Assembly: GCA_021018815.1 (NCBI GenBank)
Contig: JAITYX010000021.1
Coordinates: 6,973,001 to 7,037,000, forward strand
DNA: 64,000 bases
From: Talinum fruticosum
Lineage: Eukaryota; Streptophyta; Magnoliopsida; Caryophyllales; Talinaceae
Direction: 5' to 3'
Positions 46,331 to 58,765 of the stretch are shown in pieces; positions within the stretch are counted from its first letter, which is position 1, and every line of letters begins with the position of its first letter. The notes below the pieces were generated by a model. It did no database searches and was not told where the DNA came from. It worked only from the letters and a program-made list of their open reading frames with translations. A program made the position numbers and the translations under genes.

Positions 46331-47970
46331 CACTCTACTTCCCTAATAGTCTCGCATGTGTTTGTCTTTTGAAGTTATTATCTTATTTCGAGTTTCCTAT
46401 TGTTTGCCTATTGTCCATTGGTTTCATAGGCAAGTGTTTGTCTTTTGAAGTTATGATATATACAAAATGTATACAAAAACAAGTTGAATCATTTTTTGAC
46501 AATTGAAAGTATAGGGATTCTTCTTGAACTTATTAGATATTTCAGTATATATCTTGCCATTGATGAAATTCCTGAAATTAATTAATTTTTTCTATTGCCT
46601 TATTGCGGTGGATTATTTATGTTATTTTCTGCATCAAAAAAAAATGACACTTATTATTGCCTTAGGACAGTGGACATGTTAAGATTATTACCAACATGCA
46701 TGTAAATATGTGATTTGTTACCGGTTGTGTGGTTCTTGGCGTGCCTTATTATATTAAAATTCCCGTACTTTTGTTATTTTTATGTCTAATAAAATCAATG
46801 TCTTTAAGGGTCATTTTTAAAATTACATAAAAAAAATAAAAATAGTGTATATAGTAGAAACAAACATAAAAGAACATAAATGAGTAGAAAATAACATAAA
46901 CTAATAGAAATAATTAACATAAATAAATAAAAATGAACAAAAATAGAAATACATGATAATTTTATATAATTTCGAATATACCACATACCTACCTTATAAA
47001 TATGTTAAGGATTATTATTATATGGCGATAAGAGTAGTACACATGTAAGTACATTATTTGGTGTCTAGATTCATGCAACAAAGCTCCAGTGCATAGGAAG
47101 TTTCCGATGGACAAAAGGGTACATACGTTTTGCCGAGCTCCAGATAATATAACAAAATTCAGAGTCCCCTTCAACTGCAGTTTCTTTTTTTTTTTTTTTT
47201 GTTAAATTAATTGTATATAAGGCACAAAATATCATGGCACAGACCAATATCTACAGTCAAACTCAAACCAGATACCACACACGTGCAATGGCATCTCTTT
47301 TTCAATGTTTTCATCCATAAATTCCAATCTCCAAACACAGAGAGAGAGAGAGAGATTTTAAAGGCTACCCTTCCTTGGAGGGAAATCTATTTCATTTTAT
47401 TTGTTTCACCATCTAATGGGATTAAACTAATCAACATATGCAATTGCATTTACGGCCAGTCAAAGCACTTAAATGATGGTTATATGTAGCAATATATACA
47501 TAAATGTGTATAAGAAGAATAAACACGTTTATTAATTTTATTCACTCATAACCTTTTTTGGAATTTAATTAACTATGTATCCATCTGATAGTATCTTTCT
47601 TTCTACTATATAAAGAATTTTATAACATTTTACTTCAGAAAAATTATTCCGAACTGTAACATAAGTGTCAAGAAACAAGCCAAAAAGCGAGAAATGTAAT
47701 GAGAAAGAATAGGAAAAATAACAACAAACTTTTATAATATGAAAGAGGAGTAATCACACTCGATAAGTCTTTTTACACCCATCAATATGATATAATACTA
47801 GTCGAATATTAAAAAATAGAGAAAACCATAGCTTCAGAATGAAAAATATAGTTGTTTATCTTATTACGTCAATTATTATTGGTTTACAAAAAGAAGAAAT
47901 AATAAATTATTAAAATGGGTGTATTTTCATTACCTTATATTATCATCCTACGCTTAAATAATCTTTATAA
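46331..47970. other. Intergenic, nothing recognised
   Basis: AT-rich with short open frames only. A (GA)n run lies at 47339-47356. The right end is the 3' flank of the LBD gene. Confidence 0.5.
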
Positions 47971-50219
47971 TTAACCAAAATAGGAGACGTTTTCATTAGA
48001 AATGGAGCTGTAATTATCAGAAGTACGAGACGGTTGTGTATACATCGAAGAAGAAATCGACGAATCTGTATGATCGTGCAGAGACGGTGTCGGTTCAGGC
48101 GGTTCCGGTGGCAGATGAGGAGGAGAAGGCGGCACAACTGGCAGTGGGAGAGCTATTGACGCGCAACCGGAGGTCAGGAAATTGGGATGAAGATGATAAT
48201 TAGAGGCAGGATTAGCATTAATGTTATTGTTAATGTCGGCAACATTGGCTTCTTTGTACTTGTACTTGAGTATTTCAGCCCTAACTGCGCTGAGCTGAGC
48301 TTGCAAAACTTGAACTTGTTGTTGTAAAGCTGAAATTGCACCCATGCATCCATAGATTGGGTCTCTTAGCCTCATATTTGCTTCATACACTAGACTATTG
48401 ACTGCATCTGCTCTTTGGCTCTCTGGCACCTCCTTCATTTATCACCAAAATTTACGTCATTAGTCAATTAATACATATATATAGTATAGTGATACCAGAC
48501 ATTGAAGTTAGAATAACGTTCAGTTTGAGATATATATCGTAATAAAAAAGTGGAACAATTGTAATTTTAATTATAGGAAAAATCATTTAATGTATCTACT
48601 CCCTTTGTTTTATAATACATATCACTTTAACTAAATTTTTTTATTCGATAACATCTGTTACTTTACAATCACAATAATATATTAATGACTAGTTTATCAA
48701 ATTAATTATTTTTTTCTTCTCCTATTTTCATTGATTTTCTTCATTTCAAATGAAACTTTAGGGCAAGTAGGTCTTTTAACACAAATTTTGTGCTTCTTTG
48801 ATATTTCGTCATAGTCCAAAAACAAGTACTCCATCCGTTTCAAAATACATGTCGTTTTAAGGTTATGCGGGAATACCAAGGAAACATAAAATTCATGACA
48901 AATTTTATGTTAAAAGACAAAGTTGCTCCTATATTTTATTGAAAGTGAAAAAATTAATGAAAAAAAGAAGAGAAACAAAGCAATTAATAAGGGCAAAGTT
49001 GGTAAACTAGTAATTAATATATCAATGGAATTGTAAAGTAACAAGAATTATGAAATGAAAAAAGTTAATTAAAGTGACATATATTTTAAAACGGAAGGAG
49101 TATTATAAAAGCAGTGAGTATTTTTCAAACAAAATCTAGTTATAGACCAGTAGTTTACATATAACCTCGGCTTTTAAAAACTAAACTGAATAATTAGATT
49201 ATAATTTGTAACTTATCACTTATGAAAGTGTGTGCTCAACAACTAAACCATCTAGAAGTTCATTATTTTTAGTGGAAATTCAAAAAAATATAGATGGTGG
49301 CCTTTCGTATTCAAGTAACTTCACTCTTAACTATGATTGTTTCCAATATATACTATAATGTAAAATAAAAGCCTTTCAAATTTTCACAAGATTCAAATTG
49401 TAAATTACTCCATCCGTTTCAAAATACATATCACTTTAACTAATTTTTCTCGTTTCATAATACTTGCCATTGTACAATTTCAGTAACATATTAATTACTA
49501 GTTTACTAATTTTATAATTATTAATTACCTTATTTCTCTTCTATTTTTCATTAATTTTCTTCATTTTCAATTAAATATAGGGGCAATTTGGTCTTTTAAC
49601 ATAAAATTTATCCTGAATTTTGTGTTTCCTTGATATTCTTACATAACCTTAAAACGATATGTATTTTGAAATGAGAGAGTACTAATTAGAAGAATCACCA
49701 TGGATTTTCCATATGCACAAGAAAATCGAACTAAAAGAAGTATTTAACTAAACTAGGGTTCTTACGGGTAAATTACCATGAGCATCTTGGAGACATTGCT
49801 AGCACCAAAAATTTTGTGAACGGAGGCGAATTTTTGGGGTTCATGAGGGAGAAGTAAGGAGAGAAAGGACACTCTTGAGCACATCTTCTTCTCAAAAGCT
49901 TACACGCCGCGCATGGAGTAATAGTATTTAGGGTTCCTAGAGGACCCAACTGATGAATATGCCTTCTCCCTCCTCCTCCTCCTCCTCCGGCTCCGCCTCC
50001 ATTAGGCTGCAGAAGTGCATCATTCTCTCTCTTGATCTTCTTGCCTATCTCATCAAATCTCTCCCTGCCAAAATGATCCGAAAGGGCTTAAATTAGCTTG
50101 CCTCAAAGTTGTATGTATAAGCATATTTGTACATGTATATCTATATATGCATGTACTCATCATTAAGAAGAACAGTTTGAAATTAGTGTGGAAGTATTGG
50201 TATACCTTTCTCTTGACAT
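47971..50219 (-). CDS. LBD15: LBD15-like LOB-domain transcription factor, one-base frameshift
   Basis: Class I LBD protein, a plant-specific nuclear DNA-binding factor. The model has three exons: 50219-50206 (14 nt), 50064-49777 and 48432-47971, with GT-AG introns. The start MSRERERF, the LOB zinc motif CX2CX6CX3C (C56, C59, C66, C70 in CAACKLLRRRCAQEC), EVPESQRADAVNSLVYEA, the RDPIYGCMGAI block and the LX6LX3LX6L-type helix (LQQQVQVLQAQLSAVRAEI) all match LBD15-type proteins, as does the YFG C-terminus. A polyglycine stretch (about residues 31-37) follows the N-terminus. In exon 2, after CPFSPYFS, one base is missing near 49846-49849 (gaggga where gagggga is expected). This shifts the frame through the Gly-Ala-Ser block. 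Exons 1 and 2 total 302 nt; 303 would give a 254-residue protein. It is either a recent pseudogene or a base-calling error. Intron 2 carries three MITEs. Confidence 0.88.
48599..48826. mobile_element. MITE copy a in LBD intron 2 (right end truncated)
   Basis: It begins CTCCCTTTGTTTTATAATAC after TA and shares its body with copies b and c. About 30 bp of the right terminal repeat is missing before copy b begins. Confidence 0.75.
48829..49100. mobile_element. MITE copy b in LBD intron 2, 272 bp
   Basis: Left end CTCCATCCGTTTCAAAATAC; right end TATTTTAAAACGGAAGGAG. Flanked by TA at 48827-48828 and 49101-49102. These ends and the TA duplication fit Stowaway (Tc1/mariner) MITEs. Confidence 0.85.
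49408..49679. mobile_element. MITE copy c in LBD intron 2, 272 bp, inverted to b
   Basis: Left end CTCCATCCGTTTCAAAATAC; right end TATTTTGAAATGAGAGAG. Flanked by TA at 49406-49407 and 49680-49681. The body is the reverse complement of copy b. Confidence 0.85.
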
Positions 50220-50750
50220 CCAGGCATGCTCTCAAGGTATGGAAGAGAGATGTTTTAGAGAGAGAAAGATGGTGTATTGAGGGGAGATGAAAGAGAAGTT
50301 GAAAGGGAAAGAGCTATAGCTAGTGTAAGAAGTCCTTAAAAGGCAAGTTATAACAACTATTTTTTTTTTGGGAGAGGGTGTTGGATATATAATAAAATAT
50401 GGCACAATAAATAGGTATTTTTGGAAAACTAAATAAAGTTTTAGGAGAAATTGTATCTTCGTTTTGTTGGTGGATGTTTCTAATATTGTTTTAATTAGTT
50501 AATGTGAATTCTTTATTAATCAATAATTTGGAAGTAATCAAGCTTTTAATCATCATCAACAGAAAAGCAGCATATGTATATATATGGCAATCCAATCAAA
50601 TTTACATTTACAATTATCCCATAGCCTCGTCAAGTATATACAAAAGGAGGACTAGGAGGAGAAATACGGTCCAAAATTAGTTATTTATAAATAATTAATT
50701 AGCGTGTTGTAGATATTTGAACATATGGACTAAATATGTTATTTTAGATC

Positions 50751-50811
<61 letters not shown>

Positions 50812-52125
50812 GGTATTAATTAAAGTAAAAATAAGGGGAGGGTTAATACATATGTAGTGGTGTTGGTATTTGATGAAAATCAAGGGCAATTTTTGGTGAG
50901 AGGAAGGCGTAGGGCATGTTAGTTTCTTGTCAAAATCAAGAAGCACAAGCTGGATATCCATGGAGTTCAGAAAACGAAATTACTACTCTTTTCATATATC
51001 AACATCCCCTTGTAAGAACCGCCACCTCACAATTCATATTTATTGAAAATTGGCTTATACTTAATTAATTCTTCATTATGACTCAAAAAAAAATTAATTC
51101 TTCATTACAGAAATTTTATCACTTTGCAATTTATTTCTTCATTACAATGATTAGTTTAGTCACTTTGCAATACAACTTGGCTGAATGTATCACTCCATTG
51201 GGCAAGCCGTTTCTTCCGTTCTTAAAATAAATATGAAATTATTCTTAGGTGTCAATTAATACAATTGATAAAGTTTTTATAGGTAGTTGCTAAGGAAATA
51301 GGTACAAATCCCGCCCATGCTAACCTTACACCTCAAATGAGTAAAAAAATGAACATGAAGCTTTCCGCAGCTAACCTTACACCTCATACAAATACTAGAA
51401 AAGAAATAAGATATAACAATGCATGTATCCATTGCAAATTATTTCCTTTAAACCCATAAATAAGACCTAATATTATGATCAGCAACATAAAATTGACAAT
51501 CATAAAATGCTTATGGCCGATGATTGGCTATTTTCAAGTTAAATATGAAATAGTAGAGGGGGGAAGAAGTATATATGTTTTTCAACCAAACCCCTTTGGA
51601 GTGCACACTTAAGTATTTTTGGGGTACATGCACAATGTGAATGAAGGCAAAATATGAAAGATTGACAAGTCATTGATCACAACATGGAATTCCTCACTTG
51701 CGTAGCTTTGTATGTAAGGTACCCCTTTTACCCTAATATTTAACTCATCATCAAACACAAACTAACAACTTGCTACATCTTCTCACATCACTATTTCATT
51801 TAAAATACATATCAAACCATTTCATTTAAAATAATAGCAATCAATTTGGATAATTTTGAGAATTTTCAAATTAGAATACGTTTTTATTTTGCATGAATTT
51901 CTTTCAAGTTATATATGTAGATTGGACACAGTTAATTAAATTTGAACGATATAGATAAGGAATCTAGGGGAAAAACTTATGATCATATTTGTTCTTTTGA
52001 GATTAGTCTCAGACTAATCGTGTAATGAATTGAATACGATTTTGTTAGTGCTACTTGAATGCAAATAAATAATGTTATCTTGAGGCAATTATAGAAAAAG
52101 AACTTACAAAAAAGATGGTTACACT
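50220..52125. other. LBD upstream region, noncoding
   Basis: Directly upstream of the LBD start is a purine-rich leader on + (agagagagaaag). A (TA)n run lies at 50757-50809. A degenerate tRNA-like block lies near 51255-51330 (aggtacaaatcccgcc resembles a B box). No gene seen. Confidence 0.5.
50757..50809. repeat. (TA)n microsatellite
   Basis: About 53 bp of TA repeat. Confidence 0.97.
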
Positions 52126-52689
52126 TGTTGAATATGTAGAGCCTAATGGGTACTTTGGGCTCATGAAAATTGCGTTACAGGGCAAGGAACAAAGCACGGG
52201 TCAAGAACATCGAACACGGGGCGTTTTGGACGAAAAAGAAAAAATGGGTCTGGCCAGCAGCCAACACGGGCTGCCCATGTCGGCCAACATAGTCCGTGTT
52301 GGCTGTTGGGGTTCCCGTGTCAGCTGTCGGGGTTCCCGTGTCAGCCGGTATGACCCGTTCCGGTTGCCCAACTCCGGGTTTTTCGGTTTAAGCTGTTTTT
52401 CTTGCGTTATAGCTCAGGTTAATGCGATTTAAGGCCGGTTAATGCTTGTATTTAGTCAGTAATTGCTATATATTACTTGTAATCCTCCATTTGTTGTGCA
52501 GAGTAGTGAATTACAAAGTGTAAACTAGGGTAGCTTGAGGATAAAATTCTTTATAAACTACTTAAAATCTAATGCATCGGTTCATAATTTTTTCCCGATT
52601 TGGGTTTTCCACGTTAAAAATCTGGTGTCCCATCTTTTGTTATTTCTTTTGTTCCTTATTTATTGTTTGAGTGAGCTCTAATCCTAACA
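52126..52689 (+). mobile_element. Copia solo LTR or LTR remnant, ~564 bp
   Basis: It starts TGTTGAATATGTAGAGCCTA and ends CTAATCCTAACA. The 3' part (tgggttttccacgttaaaaa) matches the LTR at 43279-43762 in reverse complement, as do tgtaatcctccatttgttgtg and aattacaaagtg. A direct repeat cggggttcccgtgtcagc lies near 52309-52343. Target duplication not convincing. Confidence 0.65.
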
Positions 52690-52940
52690 TACCTATGATA
52701 AGAATTCATGATGTTTTGAAAATAAATGAGGATATAAAATCATAGAGAGTGGGTGTGAAAGGGAGGGAAAAGAATAAAGGTTTGAAAATTAAAAATTGAG
52801 GAATAAATAAAAGGAGGCTAGGGAAAGATAAATATGCTTAATTTGCAAGGAAGTGGAACTATCGGTTCTTGTTTGACCCCTTTTTATGGCTGCTAAGTCG
52901 CTCAGATGCTGACTTTCTTCTCTCGTCCCCAAACCTAACC

Positions 52941-52980
<40 letters not shown>

Positions 52981-53655
52981 ATCACCTCGCAGCTCGTTAA
53001 TTTCACCAAAAATAGGCCAAATCATCACTGCCCACTTCCATATACTTGCATGTCCATCATTTTCACTCCTCCCTTGTGACCTCAACTAAACCCTAAGTGG
53101 CTTATACTAATAGGGACCTCTTAACAAAGTCACTAAATAAATATATAGTCTATATTCTCTTTTTAAAAAAAATTGAATAAGCAGAACATCTACTTTCATC
53201 TTTGCACAGGCCAAGATCCAAGATTGTAAATTCTTATATATATCTTAGAGCATATACTCTCGAGTAACACATCATTATATTTGGCTCACAAAATCTCATA
53301 TTTTCTCTTTCGTCCAACCATTTATTAACATATATCTTGAAAGCATATATTCTCAGGTGTATAATAGATACTCCGACCCAAGACAAGCTGGGGTGGAAGT
53401 GAGGTGGAGTAGAGCATGGGGGAATAAGAATATCAAATTTCATGGACCTGGTGGCTGACTACCTGCCGGTAGCTAATAATTTTTAAACAAGAACAAGTGT
53501 TGTGTAATATAACTCAGATCCAAAAATATAGAGTACCCAAGCATTTATTAAGCCAACTATAGGTGCACATTGATAATGACAGTCATCAGTATTTAAATAA
53601 ATTGATGTTATATACTAATACATTTATACAAATCAATGTTAGAATGCTACAAGGA
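52690..53655. other. Intergenic, noncoding
   Basis: Holds a (CT)n run at 52943-52979 and the dispersed repeat at 53225-53375. Nothing coding. Confidence 0.5.
53225..53375. repeat. Dispersed repeat, inverted partner of 44860-45005
   Basis: See 44860-45005. Shared phrases on the - strand include aatggttggacgaa and gagtatatgctct. Confidence 0.5.
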
Positions 53656-53659
53656 TTAT

Positions 53660-54016
53660 ATATATATATATATATATAAAGTTGAGTTTAAGTAATGTAT
53701 AAGCGACACGTAAGATGTCATGTAGGATGTCAAATAGGTAAATTTAATGCAATTTTAATTCAATTTAATGTTGGCACTATTCATATTAACATTAAATATA
53801 ATGTACATTAAGAATAAAAAGTATATTAATCAAAATATAAAAAAATAAAGAGACATATCTATTTACTGTTTATTATTGTTATTTGAAGAAAAAAAACTTT
53901 TTAACTTCTAATTAATTTTTATTGTTATAAATTAATTAGAAATAATAAAATTAAAAAATTAAAAAATTATTAAAATTTTAATTAATGCTCTTGCATAGCA
54001 AGGGGTATAAACCTAG
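53660..54016 (+). mobile_element. Helitron-like element, 3' end
   Basis: The 3' terminus has a hairpin CTTGC-ATA-GCAAG (53990-54002), ten bases, then CTAG (54013-54016) followed by T. This is the canonical Helitron 3' structure. The 5' limit is a guess; AT-rich sequence starts after the TA run at 53661-53679. No Rep/helicase sequence. Confidence 0.6.
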
Positions 54017-55560
54017 TATAAATAAAAATTGATGCTCAAACAACATAAATTCGATCAATGATTGTTTGGGCGCAAATGATGTATATTATATGCCTCCTAA
54101 GCGATAAAGCTGGAATTTTACGTTCTTTTCTGTTCTTTTATTGGCTAATTTCAACACTTCAAAGGCCTTCTCACCTACATTCTTATTTGATTTCGCTTAC
54201 TTTCTTCATTTATGATTGAAGTGTGCGAATTTCTATGTTTTGAGGTAATCCAGTCTTTTATGATGAAGAATATATCTTTCAAAGTGCTAAGGAAAAGAGC
54301 GGGAAGCCATAGAAGGTCGGAGAGTGAAGAAAGAAGTCAAGCCAAGTCGGCACAGTCTGTAGCACTGGCTATCTTGAAGGAAAGAAAGAAAAGAAGACCT
54401 AGCACGGTCGTGTCTTGAAGCCCAAGAGGTCAGCACAAGCAATGCCAAAGTCAGCGCGAGGCCATGCTAGAAATTCATAATTTTATTGAAGAAGTCGTGA
54501 GCTTGCACGGGTTAAGCACGGTTTCAGCCTTGGTTGTGCCAATCGGTAGTTTTAGTTTTTACGCACATTTTATTCCGAAGCTGTTAATTTTCGAGACTTT
54601 TTTATGCTTGCGGTTTCTAGGCTAGTTTCTCTCTACTTGTAAGCACTTATTTCCATTTTTAAGAGACCAAAGCTTGGAGTTATTTTCATCTAATCATAAT
54701 TTAATTCAAGTTTACGGTATTATCATTCTTTTCTCTACTTTTATCTTGCATTCTTTTTGGTGTTCTTCTCTCAATTTGCTGTCACATGTCATGAATATGT
54801 GTAGCTAAATTTCCAACTTAGGTTGGGGATTTTGCCACTAATATGCTAGTTTAATCGTAATTTATGCTTTGATGCGAATTTGCAATTGTTTGATGAATTT
54901 CCGACTTGTTGATACTTGTGAATTGGTGTGAGGTTCGAGAGAATCCTGCCTTTATTGTTTTTGGGAATTGAGGTGACTTCGAGAGAAGAGGCTTAGTTCT
55001 ACTTTAACTTGTTGGATGATTACAACTTAAATATGAGAATAATTTAGGTTGTTATTAAGGGAAGAGTCGATAATCATGTAATTCTTTGGTTTTGATTGTG
55101 TGAGAACAACAATTAATTCAATTGAGTTAGCTTAATGACCTTCGAGAGAAGGCTTAGGTGGTCTGAACTGCATCGATTCCCTAGTTCATCGCAGTTGTGA
55201 ATAGTGTAGAAGCATGTAATTAAGATTGTTGGCATGTTAGCTTGGTAAATCCCTACCTAAGGTTTTCTTTATCTGATTTCATTTCGTTTTGTACTGCTTG
55301 CGTTACCAACCAATTTGAATTGTTTCTTTGCTTAGTTTATAAGGACATTGACCTTAGACTTGTACGAGACCGACAACCGTACTCTCTATAGTACAACAAC
55401 ACTAACACATGTTTTTGGCTCGTAAATAGTATAATTTTATGATTTTTACTTATTTTATTTACTTTTATAGGAAATAAGACAAAGCCGACAACTTGCGGAG
55501 AATAGAGCGAAAATGATGATGATTTCGGCAATCAAGCTCGAAAGATCCATACTTAACTTG
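54017..55560 (+). mobile_element. Ty3/gypsy (Tat-like) LTR remnant
   Basis: Contains taaatttccaacttaggttg near 54808 and related phrases also found in the 8.7-10.1 kb LTR block. Upstream lie agcacggtcgtg-type palindromes like those near 9070-9200. The ORF 54212-54418 lies within and is probably not a gene. Boundaries uncertain. Confidence 0.45.
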
Positions 55561-56309
55561 TCGTAGCCATGTTCGACCATCCGCAAGCCTATGTGAACAT
55601 TTTGCAAGAGTTTCAAAAGTTCGAAGTAAAGTTTCGGAATCACCACACTCAAAGTTCAAACATTTGTGGCATTTCGAAACCCATGAAGAACCTCTTGAGG
55701 ACCCTTCGGAGCAATTACAAGCCATCAAGATCATCTGACCTAGTATCAATTTGTTTATCGCAGTTTCTACGACTCACAAATGAAAGTGACCTCGAGTAAG
55801 TATTTGAGGGTGTCGAACCAAAGGGAGTAGGGTTTCAAGTAATGGAGTTTAATTCGAGTGGCTCAAGATAGGCCAAATCAAATATGTGGGAAAATTAAGT
55901 AATAAAAACTAAATTAAAGAAAGTTAAAAAGGTGGCTCAACATAGATGAAAACTCTTTCAAGCATTTCATCGAATACTTGGTAGGTATGAGTGAAAACTC
56001 AAATTTACAAGCATAAATTGGATGTGACTAAGCCTAATACATGACTTACCAGCCACCAAAGGGCTAATCATCCAAACACACTAGCTACTAGCTATATAAA
56101 AGCAAAACGCACGATCAAGACACTTAAGCCACAAATGCAGTCCCAGATTCTTATTTTTCACCTCACACAACACAACGATATGATATGTACACCTTGGTGC
56201 TCAAGCTGCAAAGTGTCATCAAACCTCGTAAATCAAATTGCTAAAGCTAACACGATTCCCTCTACTTAGATGACTTCCATTCTCAACTTTCTTTTTGGAT
56301 TTCCAAAAT

Positions 56310-56311
<2 letters not shown>

Positions 56312-56349
<38 letters not shown>
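56312..56349. repeat. (AC)n microsatellite
   Basis: About 38 bp of AC repeat inside the small LTR element. Confidence 0.97.
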
Positions 56350-57730
56350 CTCAACTCAACTCCAAGTGCCACTTTGTTCAGTTGGGTAACTCTTGGGTTT
56401 TTGAGGCCCTTAAGTATGTCCGCAGTAAACACAAAGCAAGCACGTAATTGGGTCGTCCTCCCTTTTGGGGTTTCAATTATTAGTAATTTGTGCATAACAC
56501 AAAACAACCACATATTCATAGTCAATTAAAGATATGGATAAAGATAGTGACTATGAATAATGGTATCGGTTTTATTCACTTTTCTTTTTTTCATGATCAC
56601 ACTTATTAATGAGAATTACAAAGTCATTAAGTAAACAAAAAGTTCCCGGATCAACCTAACAATCTAACATTTAAGGTGATGGTTTGGTGTACAAGGTAGA
56701 CACAAAATCGTACATGTGATGCGGGATTATTATAAAAATCAAAACCTACATCATAGGCCAAGCCAAGTGTTCAATTATGCACATTTTACCTATATAAAAG
56801 CTAGAAACCAAGTTATTAGTAGAGATCAAAAACCAATCAAAAAGGCATAAAATCCCCAAAGGTAAAAAACCTATATAAAAAAATGCAAATTTTTTACAAG
56901 AAACATGAACATGGGTACATGACTTCTCCACCCCCACACGAAATCTCACAATGTCCTCATTGGGAGTCAAGGAATCACAATGCCAATAACACAACAACAC
57001 AAGAAATACAAAATGACCCCAACAAAACAACACATATATACATACAAAAACACTCCACCAAAAACAAAAATATAAAATATAACAAAAACGTGAAAATTGT
57101 GATTGTAGCCATCAAGGCTCAACAACATCCCAAATTTCATCCTCAAATTGATCACCAACAAAATCACAATCCTTAATATCCACAACTAACAAAAAAATAA
57201 TAATAAAAGGAAGAGAAAAGGAACAATTATACCAGGTCGGGTATTGACTGTACCCGAACTTATGCCTCTCTAAGATGTTGCTTGGGAGGCTTGAGGAGCA
57301 TCGAGTCACTCTTCGTCTCAAGACATGGGTCTCCAACTCGAGATGCCGTCAAAGCTCTCAAGAGTTTATCGTGTGCCAGTGCATGCATCGCAGAGTGATA
57401 GAGGTAAGAGAACACTAGTAAAGATGTAGCAAACAAAGTAAGTACCCTCCCACATTTATCAAATGTCATAGAAAAGTCATCGAACGAGTGAAATGCATGA
57501 ATCAACATGACTTTTCTAGGCATGTCCTCTAGGTAACCCTCTAAGGTCACCTAGGGACTCATCACAAGCATACACTAATGAGGGGATGGAATGGGATAAG
57601 GGGGATGATAGAGGAACAAGTTCAAGTGGCTCGGGAGAGGGGAGATCAAAGGGCATAATGCTAGGAGAGGTAGCCTCCACATAATCATCAATATATGGGT
57701 CATCTAGAGGAGTATCCTCAAAATACGACT

Positions 57731-58468
57731 CTAACAATGCCAATTCTCTAACCAAGGTAGTAAATTATCGTAAGCGATTAAGGGTGAGGGAATCAAAGGA
57801 GGGTCAAACTCTTCCTCTAGTCCGGATTCTAAAGAAATAGAAAACTTACCATCATCACATAGACTAACCTCGGACCTAAAAGAAAGTACGCAAGGGTCGG
57901 TTTCATGCAATAGGTTATACTCCCTATTTTCATTCAAAATTTTCACATGTCATTCAGTTATTTCTCTCATTTCATTTTCAAATTTAGCACATTTCTCATT
58001 TATTTTGTCAATCATCCCTTCAATTTTGGCATAAAAATCATGGGAGATGTGATATGGACATGTATTCACATCATGGTCAAAAGATTGGCAATTAGAACAC
58101 ATAACAAAAGTACGAGAGGATTGATGATGATATGCATTCCCAAAATGATCAACACATAGAGATTGAGCATGCACATCATAGGGGGAAGGACACCAAGAAA
58201 TCTCACTAGCATGCTCATTTTTCCATTGAAATCGAGCCAAAGACTCAAACAATTCCCATAACTCATCGGCATTCAAAGTGCAAAGACCACCATAACTCAT
58301 GGACTCAAGAATGGCTCGAGTCTCATGAGTTATACCCTCAAGCACGACATTACAAATTTTCCATTTTTGATACGTGAAAGGAACATATTGAGCACGATAG
58401 TCATTCAATCTCGACAAATATCTCCAAAAAGGCTCGCGCTCAAGTTGAATGAACTGGAAAATTTCCAT
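57731..58468 (-). pseudogene. Retrotransposon gag-like ORF with zinc knuckle
   Basis: An open frame of 172 residues from the ATG at 58468. The first ~95 residues resemble a retrotransposon gag (capsid-like) domain (EREPFWRYLSRLNDYRAQY; later LFESLARFQW). They are followed by a CX2CX4HX4C knuckle, CSNCQSFDHDVNTC, around residue 125. An in-frame TGA at 57950-57952 separates this from a further ~70 residues of acidic sequence in the same frame down to 57731. It sits just after the PBS at the expected gag position. No protease or reverse transcriptase was recognised downstream. Another acidic frame (57516-57755) overlaps its end. Confidence 0.65.
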
Positions 58469-58765
58469 TTTGATTTTTTTTTTTGGATTTTTGGAATAAC
58501 GAGCCTAGTCTTGAATACTCAAAACAAGCTCTCATATTGAAAAACATCTACTCCCCGGCAACGACGCCAATTTGTTCAGTCGCAGATTTTATGTCTCACA
58601 AATAAAATTGACCTCGAGTGAGCATTCGAGGGTGTCAAACCATAGGGAGTAGGGTTTCAAGTATTGGAGCCTAATTCGAGCTGCTCAAGTTGGGCCAAAT
58701 CAAAGAGCGGGAAAATTAAATAATGAAAACTAAATTAAAGAAAGTTAAAAAGTTGGCTTGGTTGT

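Larger units (their letters stand above)
55752..58765 (-). mobile_element. Small LTR retrotransposon, ~190-bp LTRs
   Basis: Direct repeats 55752-55942 and about 58573-58765 share gacctcgagt(a/g)ag, gggagtagggtttcaagta and aactaaattaaagaaagtta. On the - strand the PBS TTGGCGTCGTTGCCGGGGA (58552-58570) follows the right LTR, which resembles the Athila/Tat-type PBS TGGCGCCGTTGCCGGGGA. A gag ORF follows. The outer end of the right LTR is eroded. No polymerase domain was found, so it appears non-autonomous. Confidence 0.7.

Noticed and set aside
55465..55799. Open frames on both strands near 55.5-55.8 kb
   Set aside because: Several overlapping frames on opposite strands in gypsy-like debris; none has a recognisable domain.
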